From positions 203,712 through 267,711 of the forward strand of contig NZ_AQXG01000002.1 of assembly GCF_000375425.1 (NCBI RefSeq): 64,000 nucleotides of DNA, in the 5' to 3' direction. The translations under genes were made by a program, and so were the position numbers. Each line of letters starts with the position of its first letter. The first letter of the stretch is position 1. Source of the DNA: Gracilimonas tropica DSM 19535 (GTDB taxonomy: Bacteria > Bacteroidota > Rhodothermia > Balneolales > Balneolaceae). The notes below the pieces were generated by a model. That model had not been told where the DNA came from, did no database searches, and saw only the letters and a list, made by a program, of their open reading frames with translations. Below are positions 16,870-25,699 of the stretch, piece by piece.

Positions 16870-17079
16870 ATGAAAAAAAATATGGGATCTGTCGACAAGA
16901 TCATCCGGTTTATTTTAGCTGCCATTTTTGTGGCACTTTACTTTACCGGAACCGTAACCGGAACCTGGGGCGTTGTCCTTTTAGTATTGGCCGGCGTGTT
17001 TGTACTTACCAGTATGGTTAGTTTTTGTCCACTTTATGCCCCTTTTGGGCTAAGCACCTGCAAAACGACTGCAAATTAA
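16870..17079 (+). CDS. DUF2892 (YgaP-type) inner-membrane domain protein
   Basis: 69 residues. The N-terminal MGSVDKIIRFILAAIFVALY plus a second helix with the motif MVSFCPLYAPFGLST define the DUF2892 family: two membrane helices and a conserved 'CPLY..fG.sT' end. In YgaP the same domain is fused to a rhodanese; here it stands alone. GAGGCG lies 5 bases before the ATG as ribosome-binding site. The function is unknown; sulfur-related roles are suggested for relatives. Confidence 0.88.
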   Translation: MKKNMGSVDKIIRFILAAIFVALYFTGTVTGTWGVVLLVLAGVFVLTSMVSFCPLYAPFGLSTCKTTAN

Positions 17080-17092
17080 CGGACAAGTATTT

Positions 17093-17128
17093 TATAAAAA
17101 AAGGCACATGAAGCGATTCATGTGCCTT
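17093..17128 (-). terminator. Rho-independent terminator of the DUF5916 gene
   Basis: AAGGCACATGAA (17101-17112) and TTCATGTGCCTT (17117-17128) are perfect complements with a 4-base loop. On the minus strand the stem is followed by a T run (17100-17094), placing it 22 bases after the DUF5916 stop. It may also stop the DUF2892 message weakly from the other side. Confidence 0.88.
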
Positions 17129-17150
17129 GTTATTGCTCTTCTTAAGCTAC

Positions 17151-19862
17151 TTACGTTCCAAACCAATAGCTGAGTTTTACTAAAAACACATTAGTTGGCT
17201 TAGCGTTGAAAAGTCCGTTAAAATCACGGCCAAAATTGAAATCACCGTAACCCAGTTGCGCATCTCTTTGTTGCTGCCATACTAAAAACAGGGTTGATCC
17301 GGGCAGGTACTCCCACCTGAAAACAGCATTGCCCTGTACCGATCTAAAATTGAAATCCGGGTTACGAAAACTAAATGCTTCTGAATTTCCATTCCCATCC
17401 GGGTCTATGACGTAGGTTTCACCATTTTGACTCACCGTTCCTATATCCTTACCATAAACATCATACTCATAACTGTACGGCCTTGCGACTTCCTTGAAGT
17501 TTGAAAATCTACCTGTTGCTATAAATGGTCGCACATAGGTTTGAATACTCATCGTTGGCGTAAAGGTCCAGTTTAAACGTAAACTTGCACTTACAACCGC
17601 CTGTTCAATGTCAGAGAATACGTAACGACTACCATAGGTATGAGTAGCATTTGCATCATTGACTGCTGTAATATACTGATCCACATCTACCTGATGCACA
17701 AATTCCGGATTGAAGCTAATTTGCATAAAAGTGGCAGGGCGAACATTCACTCCAGCCCAGATAGCATTATCATATTCTCCGGCTACTTCTCTTCGCAGAT
17801 TCCCTCCCAAGTTAAAACTGACCATCTTACTTCTGTCTGTATTTACATTGGCTATAAAATTCCAATCTTCCGGTCGTTCCATAACAGGACCACCACGACT
17901 TATCCGGTCCGTGTACTGCTTAAAATTATACCCGAGATTATAACTGAACATCCATTGGTTTTTGAACATTACTGCCCCACCATTCATAACACTGTTTCTG
18001 ATCCTGTCGCCATCATAATTCCAACCCCGATCATAACCAATAAATGTCTCATAATATTGAACATATTTTGGAGATGTCTCACGATAAATAGCTACTGCGC
18101 CTGCCCAACGAAGATCTGACCGCGTTTGGAACCCAATGTCATTCACTTCATAGCCCGGAGAGGTCTCGGAGTAGGTAACCGAACCCAGCCAGTTATCTCC
18201 CCCTCTTTTCTGCACACTCAACTCAGTGGAAAACCCCTGAAGAGAAGTTGCATTCTCATCAACAGATAGATAATCAGAATCAACGCGGTCATAATGTCGT
18301 ACCGATGAAAATTGAGCTAAGCGAATGGCATCCTTACTACCATGAATACTGCTATAAGAAGCTGCACCACTTGCTATCCACTGCTCGTTTCCAAACTGAT
18401 GCTCATAATCTACTCCCCCAACGTACGCTGATGAGCGTAAGTAGTCAGAAAAATAAGTGCCATCAATGGAGCGGTTTACCGCACTGGCAAAACCTCCTAC
18501 ATAAGATTGCCCCTGATTAAAATCTTTCTTTAATCTGCTGACCAGATAGTTGGTCGCCGGCTCAACCATAAATTGATCTTCTTGTCCAGTTGTTGACGTA
18601 AATTGAGCCGTTTCTTTAGTAGTGTAAGCATCAAGGAAACCCACAGACCAACCATTCTTTGTCTTACCGCTCACTTTTGCAGCGCCGGCTATGGTGGTGT
18701 AATCCGGCATGTCAACATACTCAGCATCTATCCCGGCCCGGCTTGCACTCCCCTGAGGGGAACGCCCGATACGACGGCTATAAAATTGAGTAGGAGCATT
18801 GTATCTAATAAAAGTTTTCGACCGGCCAAACTGAAAAATGTCCCGTCCTTCCAAAAAGAATGGGCGGCGTTCTTCAAAGAAATTTTCATTGGCAGTCAAA
18901 TTGATGACAGCCGGGTCTGCTTCTACCTGACCAAAGTCAGGATTCAACGTTGCAGAAAGCGTTAGATCTGAAGTTATACCATACTTTAGATCGGCTCCAA
19001 TCTGTCCGCTAAGATCGTTTCTGCTGTAATACGGATTGGCTGAATTTTGTGGTGGAACTCTTGTAAGATCTGCTGAAACATACGGCATCACTTCCAATCT
19101 ACGAGGTTCATCCAGATCATGAATACCGGTCAGTTCTCCAAAATTAGAAACCATTCCGGTTGAGGTTTGTGGGGTTGGTCTCCAAAAAGATTCCTCGCCG
19201 GTTCTTGCCACAGATCGATTGAAATTAACTCTCCATTGTTGCTCTGAGTTATTAGAATCAAATCGCAATTGTGATAATGGGATCTTTAATTCGGCAGTCC
19301 AACCGAAATCCGTGATTCGTGCTTTCGTTTCCCATACAGCATCCCAACTATTATCTTCATTGTTATTATTGTAGATCATGAGATCTCTTTGAACTCCTCT
19401 GGGATTCACTCCAAATACAAAAGCGGTTCGTTTGTCGTTGTAACTATCGAAGGCGACATGAACCCAGTCGCTCGATTCATCGCCATCCCTTCTAAAAAGA
19501 GGAGCTACAATAGAATCTGGGGCTGTGTCAAACGCAATGATTCCGACATAAACATGGGAATCGGTATAAAGTATTTTTGCTCGTGTTTTTTGTGTGGCCG
19601 GAACCCCATCTTTAGGTTCCCTTTGGGTAAAATGGGCCGCAACCGGCACGGTTTGCCAAATCTTTTCATCCAGAATCCCATCCAGAGTAGGCAAAGAGTT
19701 TCCATTCACCTTTACAGCTTCCAGCGTAGGATTTGCTACCCTTCCGGATCTGATATCATCCCCAACAATTTCTAAAATGGAACTTCTTTTTTGAATTGAA
19801 TTCTGTGCTTTGGCACCTGCAGAAAGGCATAGCAATGCCATCATAGTAGTTAGTAATCTCAT
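17151..19862 (-). CDS. DUF5916 outer-membrane protein with N-terminal CBM9-like domain
   Basis: 903 residues with signal peptide MRLLTTMMALLCLSAGAKAQ. Residues of about 50-230 resemble a carbohydrate-binding module 9 domain: LPTLDGILDEKIWQ, ILYTDSHVYVGIIAFD, TAFVFGVNPRGVQRDLM, GWTAELKIPLSQLRF. The rest is the DUF5916 beta-barrel region (FFLEGRDIFQFGRS, FYSRRIGRSPQGS, LKYGITSDLTLSATLNPDFG) and ends in a strand, FLVKLSYWFGT. Such proteins are frequent in Bacteroidota and related phyla; ligand and transport role are unknown. It is monocistronic with its own terminator. No SusC/SusD or TonB partner is adjacent. Confidence 0.88.
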   Translation of the reverse strand: MRLLTTMMALLCLSAGAKAQNSIQKRSSILEIVGDDIRSGRVANPTLEAVKVNGNSLPTLDGILDEKIWQTVPVAAHFTQREPKDGVPATQKTRAKILYTDSHVYVGIIAFDTAPDSIVAPLFRRDGDESSDWVHVAFDSYNDKRTAFVFGVNPRGVQRDLMIYNNNNEDNSWDAVWETKARITDFGWTAELKIPLSQLRFDSNNSEQQWRVNFNRSVARTGEESFWRPTPQTSTGMVSNFGELTGIHDLDEPRRLEVMPYVSADLTRVPPQNSANPYYSRNDLSGQIGADLKYGITSDLTLSATLNPDFGQVEADPAVINLTANENFFEERRPFFLEGRDIFQFGRSKTFIRYNAPTQFYSRRIGRSPQGSASRAGIDAEYVDMPDYTTIAGAAKVSGKTKNGWSVGFLDAYTTKETAQFTSTTGQEDQFMVEPATNYLVSRLKKDFNQGQSYVGGFASAVNRSIDGTYFSDYLRSSAYVGGVDYEHQFGNEQWIASGAASYSSIHGSKDAIRLAQFSSVRHYDRVDSDYLSVDENATSLQGFSTELSVQKRGGDNWLGSVTYSETSPGYEVNDIGFQTRSDLRWAGAVAIYRETSPKYVQYYETFIGYDRGWNYDGDRIRNSVMNGGAVMFKNQWMFSYNLGYNFKQYTDRISRGGPVMERPEDWNFIANVNTDRSKMVSFNLGGNLRREVAGEYDNAIWAGVNVRPATFMQISFNPEFVHQVDVDQYITAVNDANATHTYGSRYVFSDIEQAVVSASLRLNWTFTPTMSIQTYVRPFIATGRFSNFKEVARPYSYEYDVYGKDIGTVSQNGETYVIDPDGNGNSEAFSFRNPDFNFRSVQGNAVFRWEYLPGSTLFLVWQQQRDAQLGYGDFNFGRDFNGLFNAKPTNVFLVKLSYWFGT

Positions 19863-19983
19863 AGCTTTTTGGTTAGATTAGGCGGAGTCCTATTCCCCGT
19901 AAACAAATGCTATACAATTGTTTACAGCTCCATTATTAATTTAATCGTTAGACGAACGAGCTACAATATGGTTTCAAAAAAGT

Positions 19984-20793
19984 TTACTTTTTACGAATTG
20001 AAATATCTCCATGGAGCGTTTTTATGAGATACTCCGGGCCACCTCCATTTACGGTCCCCACAATCCATTTGCTTATGGAAACGCGATATGTTCCATCCTC
20101 ATCCTCTGACTCCGAACGATTATTACTTTGTTCCACATCCATGTCAAAATTGGTATACACATCGCCCCACTCGGTTTTCATTTTTGCAGTGAATTTGGCG
20201 TTTGCAGGAAAAGCCAGCTCGATATCTCCATTCACCCCGGTGAACGACATTGGGGCATCGGGATTGACTTCTGTGAAGTCTATTTCCATATCCCCATTCA
20301 CACTATTTACCAACACGGTTCCACTAATATCAGACATTTCGATATCCCCATTTACCGCACTGATCTCGATCTCACCGGAAAGCCCGGATACGACTACATC
20401 TCCTTGTATGGTATTTAGCTTCAAAGAAAAATTACGGGGCACGTAGACTACTAAGTCAAGGTCATCATTTGGCATGGGCCCGGATTTAATGACCACTTCG
20501 TTATCATCTTCAGTCACTTCAACGCCACTGCCACCGGTAGAAATTCGTCGCATTCCGTTTTTCATCGCTTGATTGTCATTATCATCCCGATCGCGGCCAT
20601 CGTGATTCACCACTACATTTTGCTGATCGTGAACCCGTACTTCTACTTCATCCGAAAAATTGGCGTTGATGATCAACTTCCCCGGTTGACCCGGATTCGT
20701 CAAGGGTACCTCAATATTACTTTGAGCCAGTAACGGCAGCGTTAGCAGCGAAAGTACAAACAGGTTGATAGTATAAATAATCGTTTTCTTCAT
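19984..20793 (-). CDS. DUF4097 beta-strand-repeat exported protein (second of pair)
   Basis: 269 residues with a signal peptide ending LLTLPLLAQ. The mature part has short beta repeats around the 'G(D/E)IE(V/I)S' theme: IQGDVVVSGLSGEIEISAVN, GDIEMSDISGTVLVNSVNGD, TGVNGDIELAFP, KTLHGDISIRKK. This is the DUF4097 right-handed beta-helix pattern. Such proteins are often encoded beside ECF sigma/anti-sigma genes and are thought to be periplasmic or surface adhesin-like; no activity is known. It begins 13 bases after its paralogue. Confidence 0.85.
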   Translation of the reverse strand: MKKTIIYTINLFVLSLLTLPLLAQSNIEVPLTNPGQPGKLIINANFSDEVEVRVHDQQNVVVNHDGRDRDDNDNQAMKNGMRRISTGGSGVEVTEDDNEVVIKSGPMPNDDLDLVVYVPRNFSLKLNTIQGDVVVSGLSGEIEISAVNGDIEMSDISGTVLVNSVNGDMEIDFTEVNPDAPMSFTGVNGDIELAFPANAKFTAKMKTEWGDVYTNFDMDVEQSNNRSESEDEDGTYRVSISKWIVGTVNGGGPEYLIKTLHGDISIRKK

Positions 20794-20806
20794 GATATTT
20801 CTTTAT

Positions 20807-21733
20807 TTAGGATGTTTTCTTTTTGATGTATCCGTCTCCATTTAACAATTGGAACCGGATCTCGGGACCGCCTTCACCAAACTGAACTCTTGATCTGGAT
20901 CCTATACTAAACCGGGACATCCCATCCTTACTTTTATGAACCCGGTCTCGCACATGTTTAACTTGGTCGAAGTTGGTATATAGTTCACCGTGCAAACTTT
21001 TGAAAGTTACAACTACATTCAAATTTTCAGGTGCAATCAGTTCTATATTCCCGTTTACGGTGTTGAAATCAAGATCTTCAGACGGAACAGTAGTTAATTC
21101 CACTTTGATATTCCCATTTACTGTATTTGCGTTCACAGGACCCGCGTTGTCTACCACAATTACACTTCCATTGATGTTAGAGGCTTGAAGCCGATTGCTC
21201 ATTCCTGAAACAACCACCTCTCCGCCGTTTATAGTGGATATTTCAGCCTCTAACCGATGTGGAATTTTGATCTGCAGGTTAAACTCGAATTCCATTTGGT
21301 TTTCATCGTACCATCTCCCCTTACGATCCCGATTCTTACTGTTGAAATTATAGTTTAATTCATCTCCCTCTATTTCAACTTCAGCGTGGGGGTGCCGAAT
21401 AAAAACGAATATACTATTGGTTCCGCTCAGCCGATCCAGGTAAATTTCTTCAGGGTGAAAGTCATCTGAACTCCCAACTGCTCCTTTCACAATTTTATTT
21501 CCGGTGATGATGATCTCATCTCCATCATAACCTTCCACATTTAGATCGCCATTAATGTTTTCCATATGAAAGATCGTACCTGCATTAAATTCAGAGGCAG
21601 GAATGACCATCTCAACTTCCTCATTCATTCGCTGAGTGTAAACGGGCTTTTGGGCCAAAACCTGAGTGGACGCTATCACAGCAAACAACCCTGCCAAACC
21701 AATTTTAAGCGTATTTATTTTCGATATTTTCAT
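20807..21733 (-). CDS. DUF4097 beta-strand-repeat exported protein (first of pair)
   Basis: 308 residues with a signal peptide (KIGLAGLFAVIASTQVLAQ). Repeats of the DUF4097 kind run through it: MENINGDLNVEGYDGDEIII, STINGGEVVVSGMSNRLQAS, NINGSVIVVDNAGPVNANTV, NGNIKVELTTV, LLNGDGYIKKK. It is a paralogue of the downstream gene and shares its C-terminal block (FKSLHGELYTNFDQV versus KTEWGDVYTNFDMD). It lies 155 bases after the anti-sigma gene with a palindromic repeat in the gap, so transcription from the sigma locus is possible. Confidence 0.85.
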   Translation of the reverse strand: MKISKINTLKIGLAGLFAVIASTQVLAQKPVYTQRMNEEVEMVIPASEFNAGTIFHMENINGDLNVEGYDGDEIIITGNKIVKGAVGSSDDFHPEEIYLDRLSGTNSIFVFIRHPHAEVEIEGDELNYNFNSKNRDRKGRWYDENQMEFEFNLQIKIPHRLEAEISTINGGEVVVSGMSNRLQASNINGSVIVVDNAGPVNANTVNGNIKVELTTVPSEDLDFNTVNGNIELIAPENLNVVVTFKSLHGELYTNFDQVKHVRDRVHKSKDGMSRFSIGSRSRVQFGEGGPEIRFQLLNGDGYIKKKTS

Positions 21734-21757
21734 GATCCTATTTTCATTGATTTGGAG

Positions 21758-21830
21758 AACCTGCGAGCGTCAAAAGACCTCGCAGCGTTCGGGCCACAAC
21801 GCTCGTAGGTCTTTAGGACGCTACGAGGTT
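21758..21830. repeat. Nested palindromic intergenic element (AACCTGCGAGCGTC type)
   Basis: Outer arms AACCTGCGAGCGTC (21758-21771) and GACGCTACGAGGTT (21817-21830) pair apart from three central bases. Inner arms AAAGACCTCGCAGCG (21773-21787) and CGCTCGTAGGTCTTT (21800-21814) pair the same way. It is a 73-base two-tier hairpin in the gap between the anti-sigma and DUF4097 genes. It differs in sequence from the 3089-3241 element but has the same build. Confidence 0.72.
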
Positions 21831-21888
21831 GTTACCTTTATGACATCTAAATTAACTTCGTTAGACATTCGCAGGTTCTACATTATTT

Positions 21889-22677
21889 TCACATCAACAC
21901 CGCGATGCTGCTTTCCAACTTTTGCTGAACCGAATAATCCAGTTCACGTTCCTCCAACAGTTTTTGAAATTCAGGTGCAGAGGCTTTCAACTCCAGCTCA
22001 ATCATTGTATCCGCCAGTTCCGTTATCACAATAGGTGATTCTTGCGTAGAAATAGATCGCACCAAACCACGCCGAACACGTTCGTCATCTCCCCAGCGCT
22101 TAAGAGCCTCCACAGCCTGGATTCGTACATTCACACTTGGATCGTTATTCAAAGTAAAAAGCAAAGCATGAATGGCATCGAGGTCAACAGTAGAAAATTC
22201 AGAACTAATATTCACTGCCTTCAAACGGTCAGCAGCCGAACTCCCTTCCAGCATATTCACCAGCATCATTTCTTTCATAGACTGCATTTCCTGACTGAGC
22301 TGCTCAATCTCAGATTGATCATTATTTATTTGTGAACCGATGAATCCGCCTATCACCAAAAGAACTAAAGCGTACGCCAATTTAGGAGCCGTCAAATTTG
22401 AAACCTCAAGCAATACCTTATCTATGAAGACTTTCCACCAACCCGGTTTGATACTTTTCTTCTCCTCTTCCAGCATCAAATAAAAACGGTTACTGAGTTT
22501 TTCTGAAGGCTTTTGTGTCGGTATAGCACCCAGTTCCTCGTATAATTTCTCTACCTCAAGGAATTCCATAAAGTCAATTTCCCCACTGGCAATAAGTTCC
22601 TCTAAGCGGGTTTTTCCGACATCATCCAGCTCGCCGGACAGATAATCTGCAATCAGTTGTTCGTGTTTTTCATTCAT
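21889..22677 (-). CDS. Anti-sigma factor-like membrane protein with periplasmic HEAT-repeat domain
   Basis: 262 residues. An N-terminal cytosolic part (LIADYLSGELDDVGKTRLEE) resembles the helical anti-sigma domain, but no HxxxCxxC zinc motif is present. One membrane helix follows (LAYALVLLVIGGFIGSQI, about 98-115), then a coiled coil and HEAT-like helical repeats (ALLFTLNNDPSVNVRIQAVEALKRWGDDERVRRGLVRSI, two units). The ATG lies inside the end of the sigma gene with an 8-base overlap. That arrangement indicates a cognate sigma/anti-sigma pair in which the HEAT part senses an envelope signal. The role is inferred from context. Confidence 0.8.
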   Translation of the reverse strand: MNEKHEQLIADYLSGELDDVGKTRLEELIASGEIDFMEFLEVEKLYEELGAIPTQKPSEKLSNRFYLMLEEEKKSIKPGWWKVFIDKVLLEVSNLTAPKLAYALVLLVIGGFIGSQINNDQSEIEQLSQEMQSMKEMMLVNMLEGSSAADRLKAVNISSEFSTVDLDAIHALLFTLNNDPSVNVRIQAVEALKRWGDDERVRRGLVRSISTQESPIVITELADTMIELELKASAPEFQKLLEERELDYSVQQKLESSIAVLM

Positions 22678-23233
22678 AGCTGCATTCGTCTTTTAAATGG
22701 TTCACCAAATCTCTTAACTCTTTCATTGCCCTAAACATTTTTACTTTGATCGCTCCTTCCGTTGTGTCCAAGATCTCTGCAATTTCTTTGTATTTCAGTC
22801 CTTCAAACCGACTCAAAATCACAATCTCTCTTTTATCTTCATCCAAACGGTCGAGCGCCAGTTCCAACAAATGTTGTTTTGCCTCTTTATTATGAACCGC
22901 TACCGGATCATCGGAATCCACTTCCAATCGCTCTTCATCTATCTCGATGGAATCTCCATTCCGCTGCTCTTTTCGATAATGATCAATGTGCGCGTTGCGT
23001 GCCACACTGAAAAGCCAGGTACTAAATTGACCATTTCCGGAATAGGATTCACGATATTTCAGAAGACGCTCAAAAACGGATTGAACCAGATCTTCGCTAA
23101 CCTGACCATCCTTGCACATTCGATAAAAGAATCGGTACAACGGACGATTATAGCGCTCGAACAAAAGACCCAGTTTATCCAGATCTCCATTCTTCACTTT
23201 CATCATCAATGCTTTATCTGAGGTTGAATTCAC
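22670..23233 (-). CDS. ECF-type RNA polymerase sigma factor
   Basis: 187 residues from a GTG start. Sigma region 2 is YNRPLYRFFYRMCKDGQVSE plus DLVQSVFERLLKY and FSTWLFSVARNAHIDHYRKE. Region 4 is LDRLDEDKREIVILSRFEGL then KYKEIAEILDTTEGAIKVKM. Regions 1 and 3 are missing, as in ECF sigma factors. It overlaps the anti-sigma gene and heads a likely regulon of envelope genes (two DUF4097 proteins downstream). A small inverted repeat GGTTG-N7-CAACC lies 17-33 bases upstream of its start and could be part of an autoregulated promoter; this is only a suggestion. Confidence 0.93.
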   Translation of the reverse strand: MNSTSDKALMMKVKNGDLDKLGLLFERYNRPLYRFFYRMCKDGQVSEDLVQSVFERLLKYRESYSGNGQFSTWLFSVARNAHIDHYRKEQRNGDSIEIDEERLEVDSDDPVAVHNKEAKQHLLELALDRLDEDKREIVILSRFEGLKYKEIAEILDTTEGAIKVKMFRAMKELRDLVNHLKDECSYE

Positions 23234-23458
23234 CGTAAAAATTTCCCGCGGTTGTGTTTTTCAACCTTATACACTGATGATGACAGAAAAGGTTACAGAA
23301 TTTTTTGAATAGAGATTACGATCAACAGTCAAAATGCAATAAAGGAACACGAAGGCTATTTTGCATTTACAAATTCTTGGTGAACCTTTTTGACTTTCTG
23401 CCTTCGTGGCCCGAACGCTGCAATTGAGTTTGATTTAAAGCTCAGCTCTACCTGAAGA
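23234..23458. other. Non-coding gap upstream of the sigma factor
   Basis: No coding frame is convincing. It holds the GGTTG/CAACC inverted repeat (23250-23266). It also holds a loose inverted pair, AAGGAACACGAAGGC near 23341-23355 against GCCTTCGTGG near 23400-23410. Together with the palindrome that follows, this makes a gap of about 400 bases made mostly of repeat debris. Confidence 0.5.
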
Positions 23459-23555
23459 GTCATTCCCGTGCAGACGGGAATCTAAATATATCCATACAAT
23501 CCAGCTATTGATTCCTATAAAGCAATAAGATTTCGGGCATTTGCCGCGAAATGAC
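23459..23555. repeat. Composite palindromic repeat (GTCATTCCCGTGCAGACGGG type)
   Basis: The left part contains the tight hairpin ATTCCCGTGCAGACGGGAAT (23462-23481), preceded by GTC. The right part contains ATTTCGGGCATTTGCCGCGAAAT and ends in GAC (23530-23555). The two parts are roughly reverse complements of each other (GTCATT... / ...AATGAC, AATCT / AGATT). The element is therefore a hairpin pair within a larger inverted repeat, like many REP elements. Confidence 0.65.
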
Positions 23556-23629
23556 CACTTATCGTAGAAAACACTTTTCCTTTTATCGAACTGACGAATG
23601 GATTTCAAGGATTCACCATCAAATCAAAA

Positions 23630-25462
23630 TCACTCCACCGGCAAACCTTCCAGCTCCATGATCTTAAGTGCATTTGTGGTAGGACAAGGCCCGGATTTGA
23701 TCTTATAGGAAAAGCTCATTTTTCCGCCTTCAATGGTCTCCGAAAAATGCCAGTTGCTTAGTTGAGGGATCTCTTTTTCTAATGAAGCAAGTTCCAGATC
23801 ATGTGTGGAAACCATCCCGATTCCATTCTTTCCGGCCACGTGTTTTAGAAAAGCAGTACTGCCCTGAAATCGCTCTCGGTTGTTGGTGCCCTTGAAGATC
23901 TCATCCACAAAAAAGAAAAGCGGGATCTTGTGATTCGAATCCAATTCATTCAACAGGCGCCGCAATCTTCGCACTTCCGCATAAAAATGTGACAAACCGC
24001 CCTCAAGCGAATCCTTCACGTTAATACTGGTGAATAACCGAAACAAATTAGTATTCAAGGACTTGGCTTGAACCGGAGCTCCAGAAAACGCCATCGCTAA
24101 ATTGATCCCAACCGTTCTTAAAAAAGTACTTTTTCCCGCCATGTTAGAACCGGTGATAAGGAACAGATCTTTGTCTTCTTTGATGATAAAATCGTTAGAA
24201 ACCCGCTCCTCATCTTTGATCAGCGGATGACCAAGTTTTTCAGCTTTAAATAAGATCTCATCGTTATTGGTGATCTCCGGAAATGTGCTATCGGGATTCA
24301 GATAGGCAAAGTTGGCGATGGAGTTCAGAGCTTCCAGTTCGTAGAAATCATCCAGCCATTCCTCCAGTTTGGGAGCCAGCTCTTTTTTCAGCTTCTCCAT
24401 CTTCATTGAGAAAAACAAGTCCCAGGGAATCACCATATTCACCAGCGGCCACAGCACCTGATTGGCCTGAAGTGATGCTGCTCCCGCCAATCGTGAAGCC
24501 CTTTTCAAATACGCAGATGGTGACACTTGCTGATCTTTCAAAGAAGTAAAGAAATCCTTCAACGAAGAATTCGCCGGAAATGAAAACTGTTCGATATATA
24601 CCAGAATCTTACCAAACCTACTCATCTGTTTGTCGATCTGATACCCGGCTTCAAACAACTCTGCGATCTTGTCACTGTTGAAGTTGTAGTAGCCCAGATA
24701 CGTCAGGAATGTGATCAACACCCACGGCCCCGTTAATCCTCCGATCGCCGTGATCAGCAAGACAATGTTAGCAATCGAAAGCGTTGAAAGGATCAGAAGC
24801 GGGATCAGAAAGTTTACTTCTTTGGGATTTTTCATCCATCGTAAAAGCTTATCCATGCTCCAGTCTTTATCAGAGATTTCCTTCTGTGTCATGAACGCCT
24901 GCACTTGAATACGATCCCTAAATCCCGATAACGGGATCAGATCAGCGATCAGTTTTTGGCGGTTTTCGATCTCTTTTTGATCCGGTGCTTCATTCAACAA
25001 CCAGGACGATAATCGCTCCGAACTTTTAGGATAAATGGAAGTGTCCATGAGATGATGCAGCGAATAATCTCCTACAATATGGAGATCATCGGCAAAAGGA
25101 TGAGATTTCAGGTCATCCGAAAACTGGTAATCAGGAAGTTTCTCCCAATCCAGCTCCATCCGAGCGATGTGTTGCTCTTTGATCTCTTTCAAAAAAGACA
25201 ATCGGTCTTTGTGATCGGTAATTCGTTTATGGCGGGCAATCAGGTAAATGAATCCTCCAGTCAAAGCCAACAGAGACGTAAAGAAAATACCGTCGCTGCC
25301 GGTTTGCGCAATGAGGTAAAGAACCAGAATGGAAACCACAAAATATCCCCCGCGAATGTATGAAAATTGGGTACTCACCTTTCCCATCTTTTGGATCATC
25401 TCTCCTAAACGTTCTGTCTGATCCTTAAACTGTTTCTTTAAAATCTGCTTTGATAAATTCAT
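23630..25462 (-). CDS. Membrane-anchored MutS-like ATPase
   Basis: 610 residues. The ATPase domain is of MutS type: Walker A GSNMAGKST (438-446) followed by FLRTVGINLAMA, then FFFVDEIFKGTNNRERFQGS (Walker B plus signature) and STHDLELASLE. A central helical region corresponds to the MutS core/lever. Unlike MutS, the mismatch-recognition domain I is absent. The N-terminus has a pair of membrane helices (about 38-52 and 58-77), and a second hydrophobic pair lies at about 217-258. This membrane-bound MutS subgroup occurs in Bacteroidota and relatives; its role is unknown and classic mismatch repair is unlikely. It is transcribed alone. Confidence 0.85.
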   Translation of the reverse strand: MNLSKQILKKQFKDQTERLGEMIQKMGKVSTQFSYIRGGYFVVSILVLYLIAQTGSDGIFFTSLLALTGGFIYLIARHKRITDHKDRLSFLKEIKEQHIARMELDWEKLPDYQFSDDLKSHPFADDLHIVGDYSLHHLMDTSIYPKSSERLSSWLLNEAPDQKEIENRQKLIADLIPLSGFRDRIQVQAFMTQKEISDKDWSMDKLLRWMKNPKEVNFLIPLLILSTLSIANIVLLITAIGGLTGPWVLITFLTYLGYYNFNSDKIAELFEAGYQIDKQMSRFGKILVYIEQFSFPANSSLKDFFTSLKDQQVSPSAYLKRASRLAGAASLQANQVLWPLVNMVIPWDLFFSMKMEKLKKELAPKLEEWLDDFYELEALNSIANFAYLNPDSTFPEITNNDEILFKAEKLGHPLIKDEERVSNDFIIKEDKDLFLITGSNMAGKSTFLRTVGINLAMAFSGAPVQAKSLNTNLFRLFTSINVKDSLEGGLSHFYAEVRRLRRLLNELDSNHKIPLFFFVDEIFKGTNNRERFQGSTAFLKHVAGKNGIGMVSTHDLELASLEKEIPQLSNWHFSETIEGGKMSFSYKIKSGPCPTTNALKIMELEGLPVE

Positions 25463-25512
25463 GAATAATGCTGTTGAAAATTTCAGACTTCAAGAATAGG
25501 CATTTCATTATT

Positions 25513-25572
25513 CAGTTGACAGTTGACAGTTGACAGTTGACAGTTAGCAGTTAGCAGTTAGCAGTTAGCAGT
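25513..25572. repeat. Heptanucleotide tandem array A: (CAGTTGA)x4 (CAGTTAG)x4
   Basis: Eight 7-base units in two homogeneous blocks, then a partial unit. Read on the minus strand it is (CTGCTAA)x4 (CTGTCAA)x4 followed by CTGAATA. It lies in the gap upstream of both the MutS-like gene and the acetyltransferase gene. It belongs to the same CTGnnnA family as the arrays at 25606, 26766 and 27174. Confidence 0.95.
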
Positions 25573-25605
25573 GGTTCCTAAATTCAACTAACACTGTCAA
25601 CTCTT

Positions 25606-25640
25606 CTGTTTACTGATCACTGATAACTGTACACTGATAT
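25606..25640. repeat. Degenerate heptanucleotide array B: five CTGnnnn units
   Basis: CTGTTTA, CTGATCA, CTGATAA, CTGTACA and CTGATAT follow one another without spacing. CTG is kept in all five and the final A in four of five, while the middle three bases vary. It is in the same gap as array A but on the opposite orientation. Confidence 0.8.
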
Positions 25641-25699
25641 TCCTGTTTACTGTCTTCCTGTCTTTCAGTAATATCCTGCAAATCAAATCTAACGACTTT

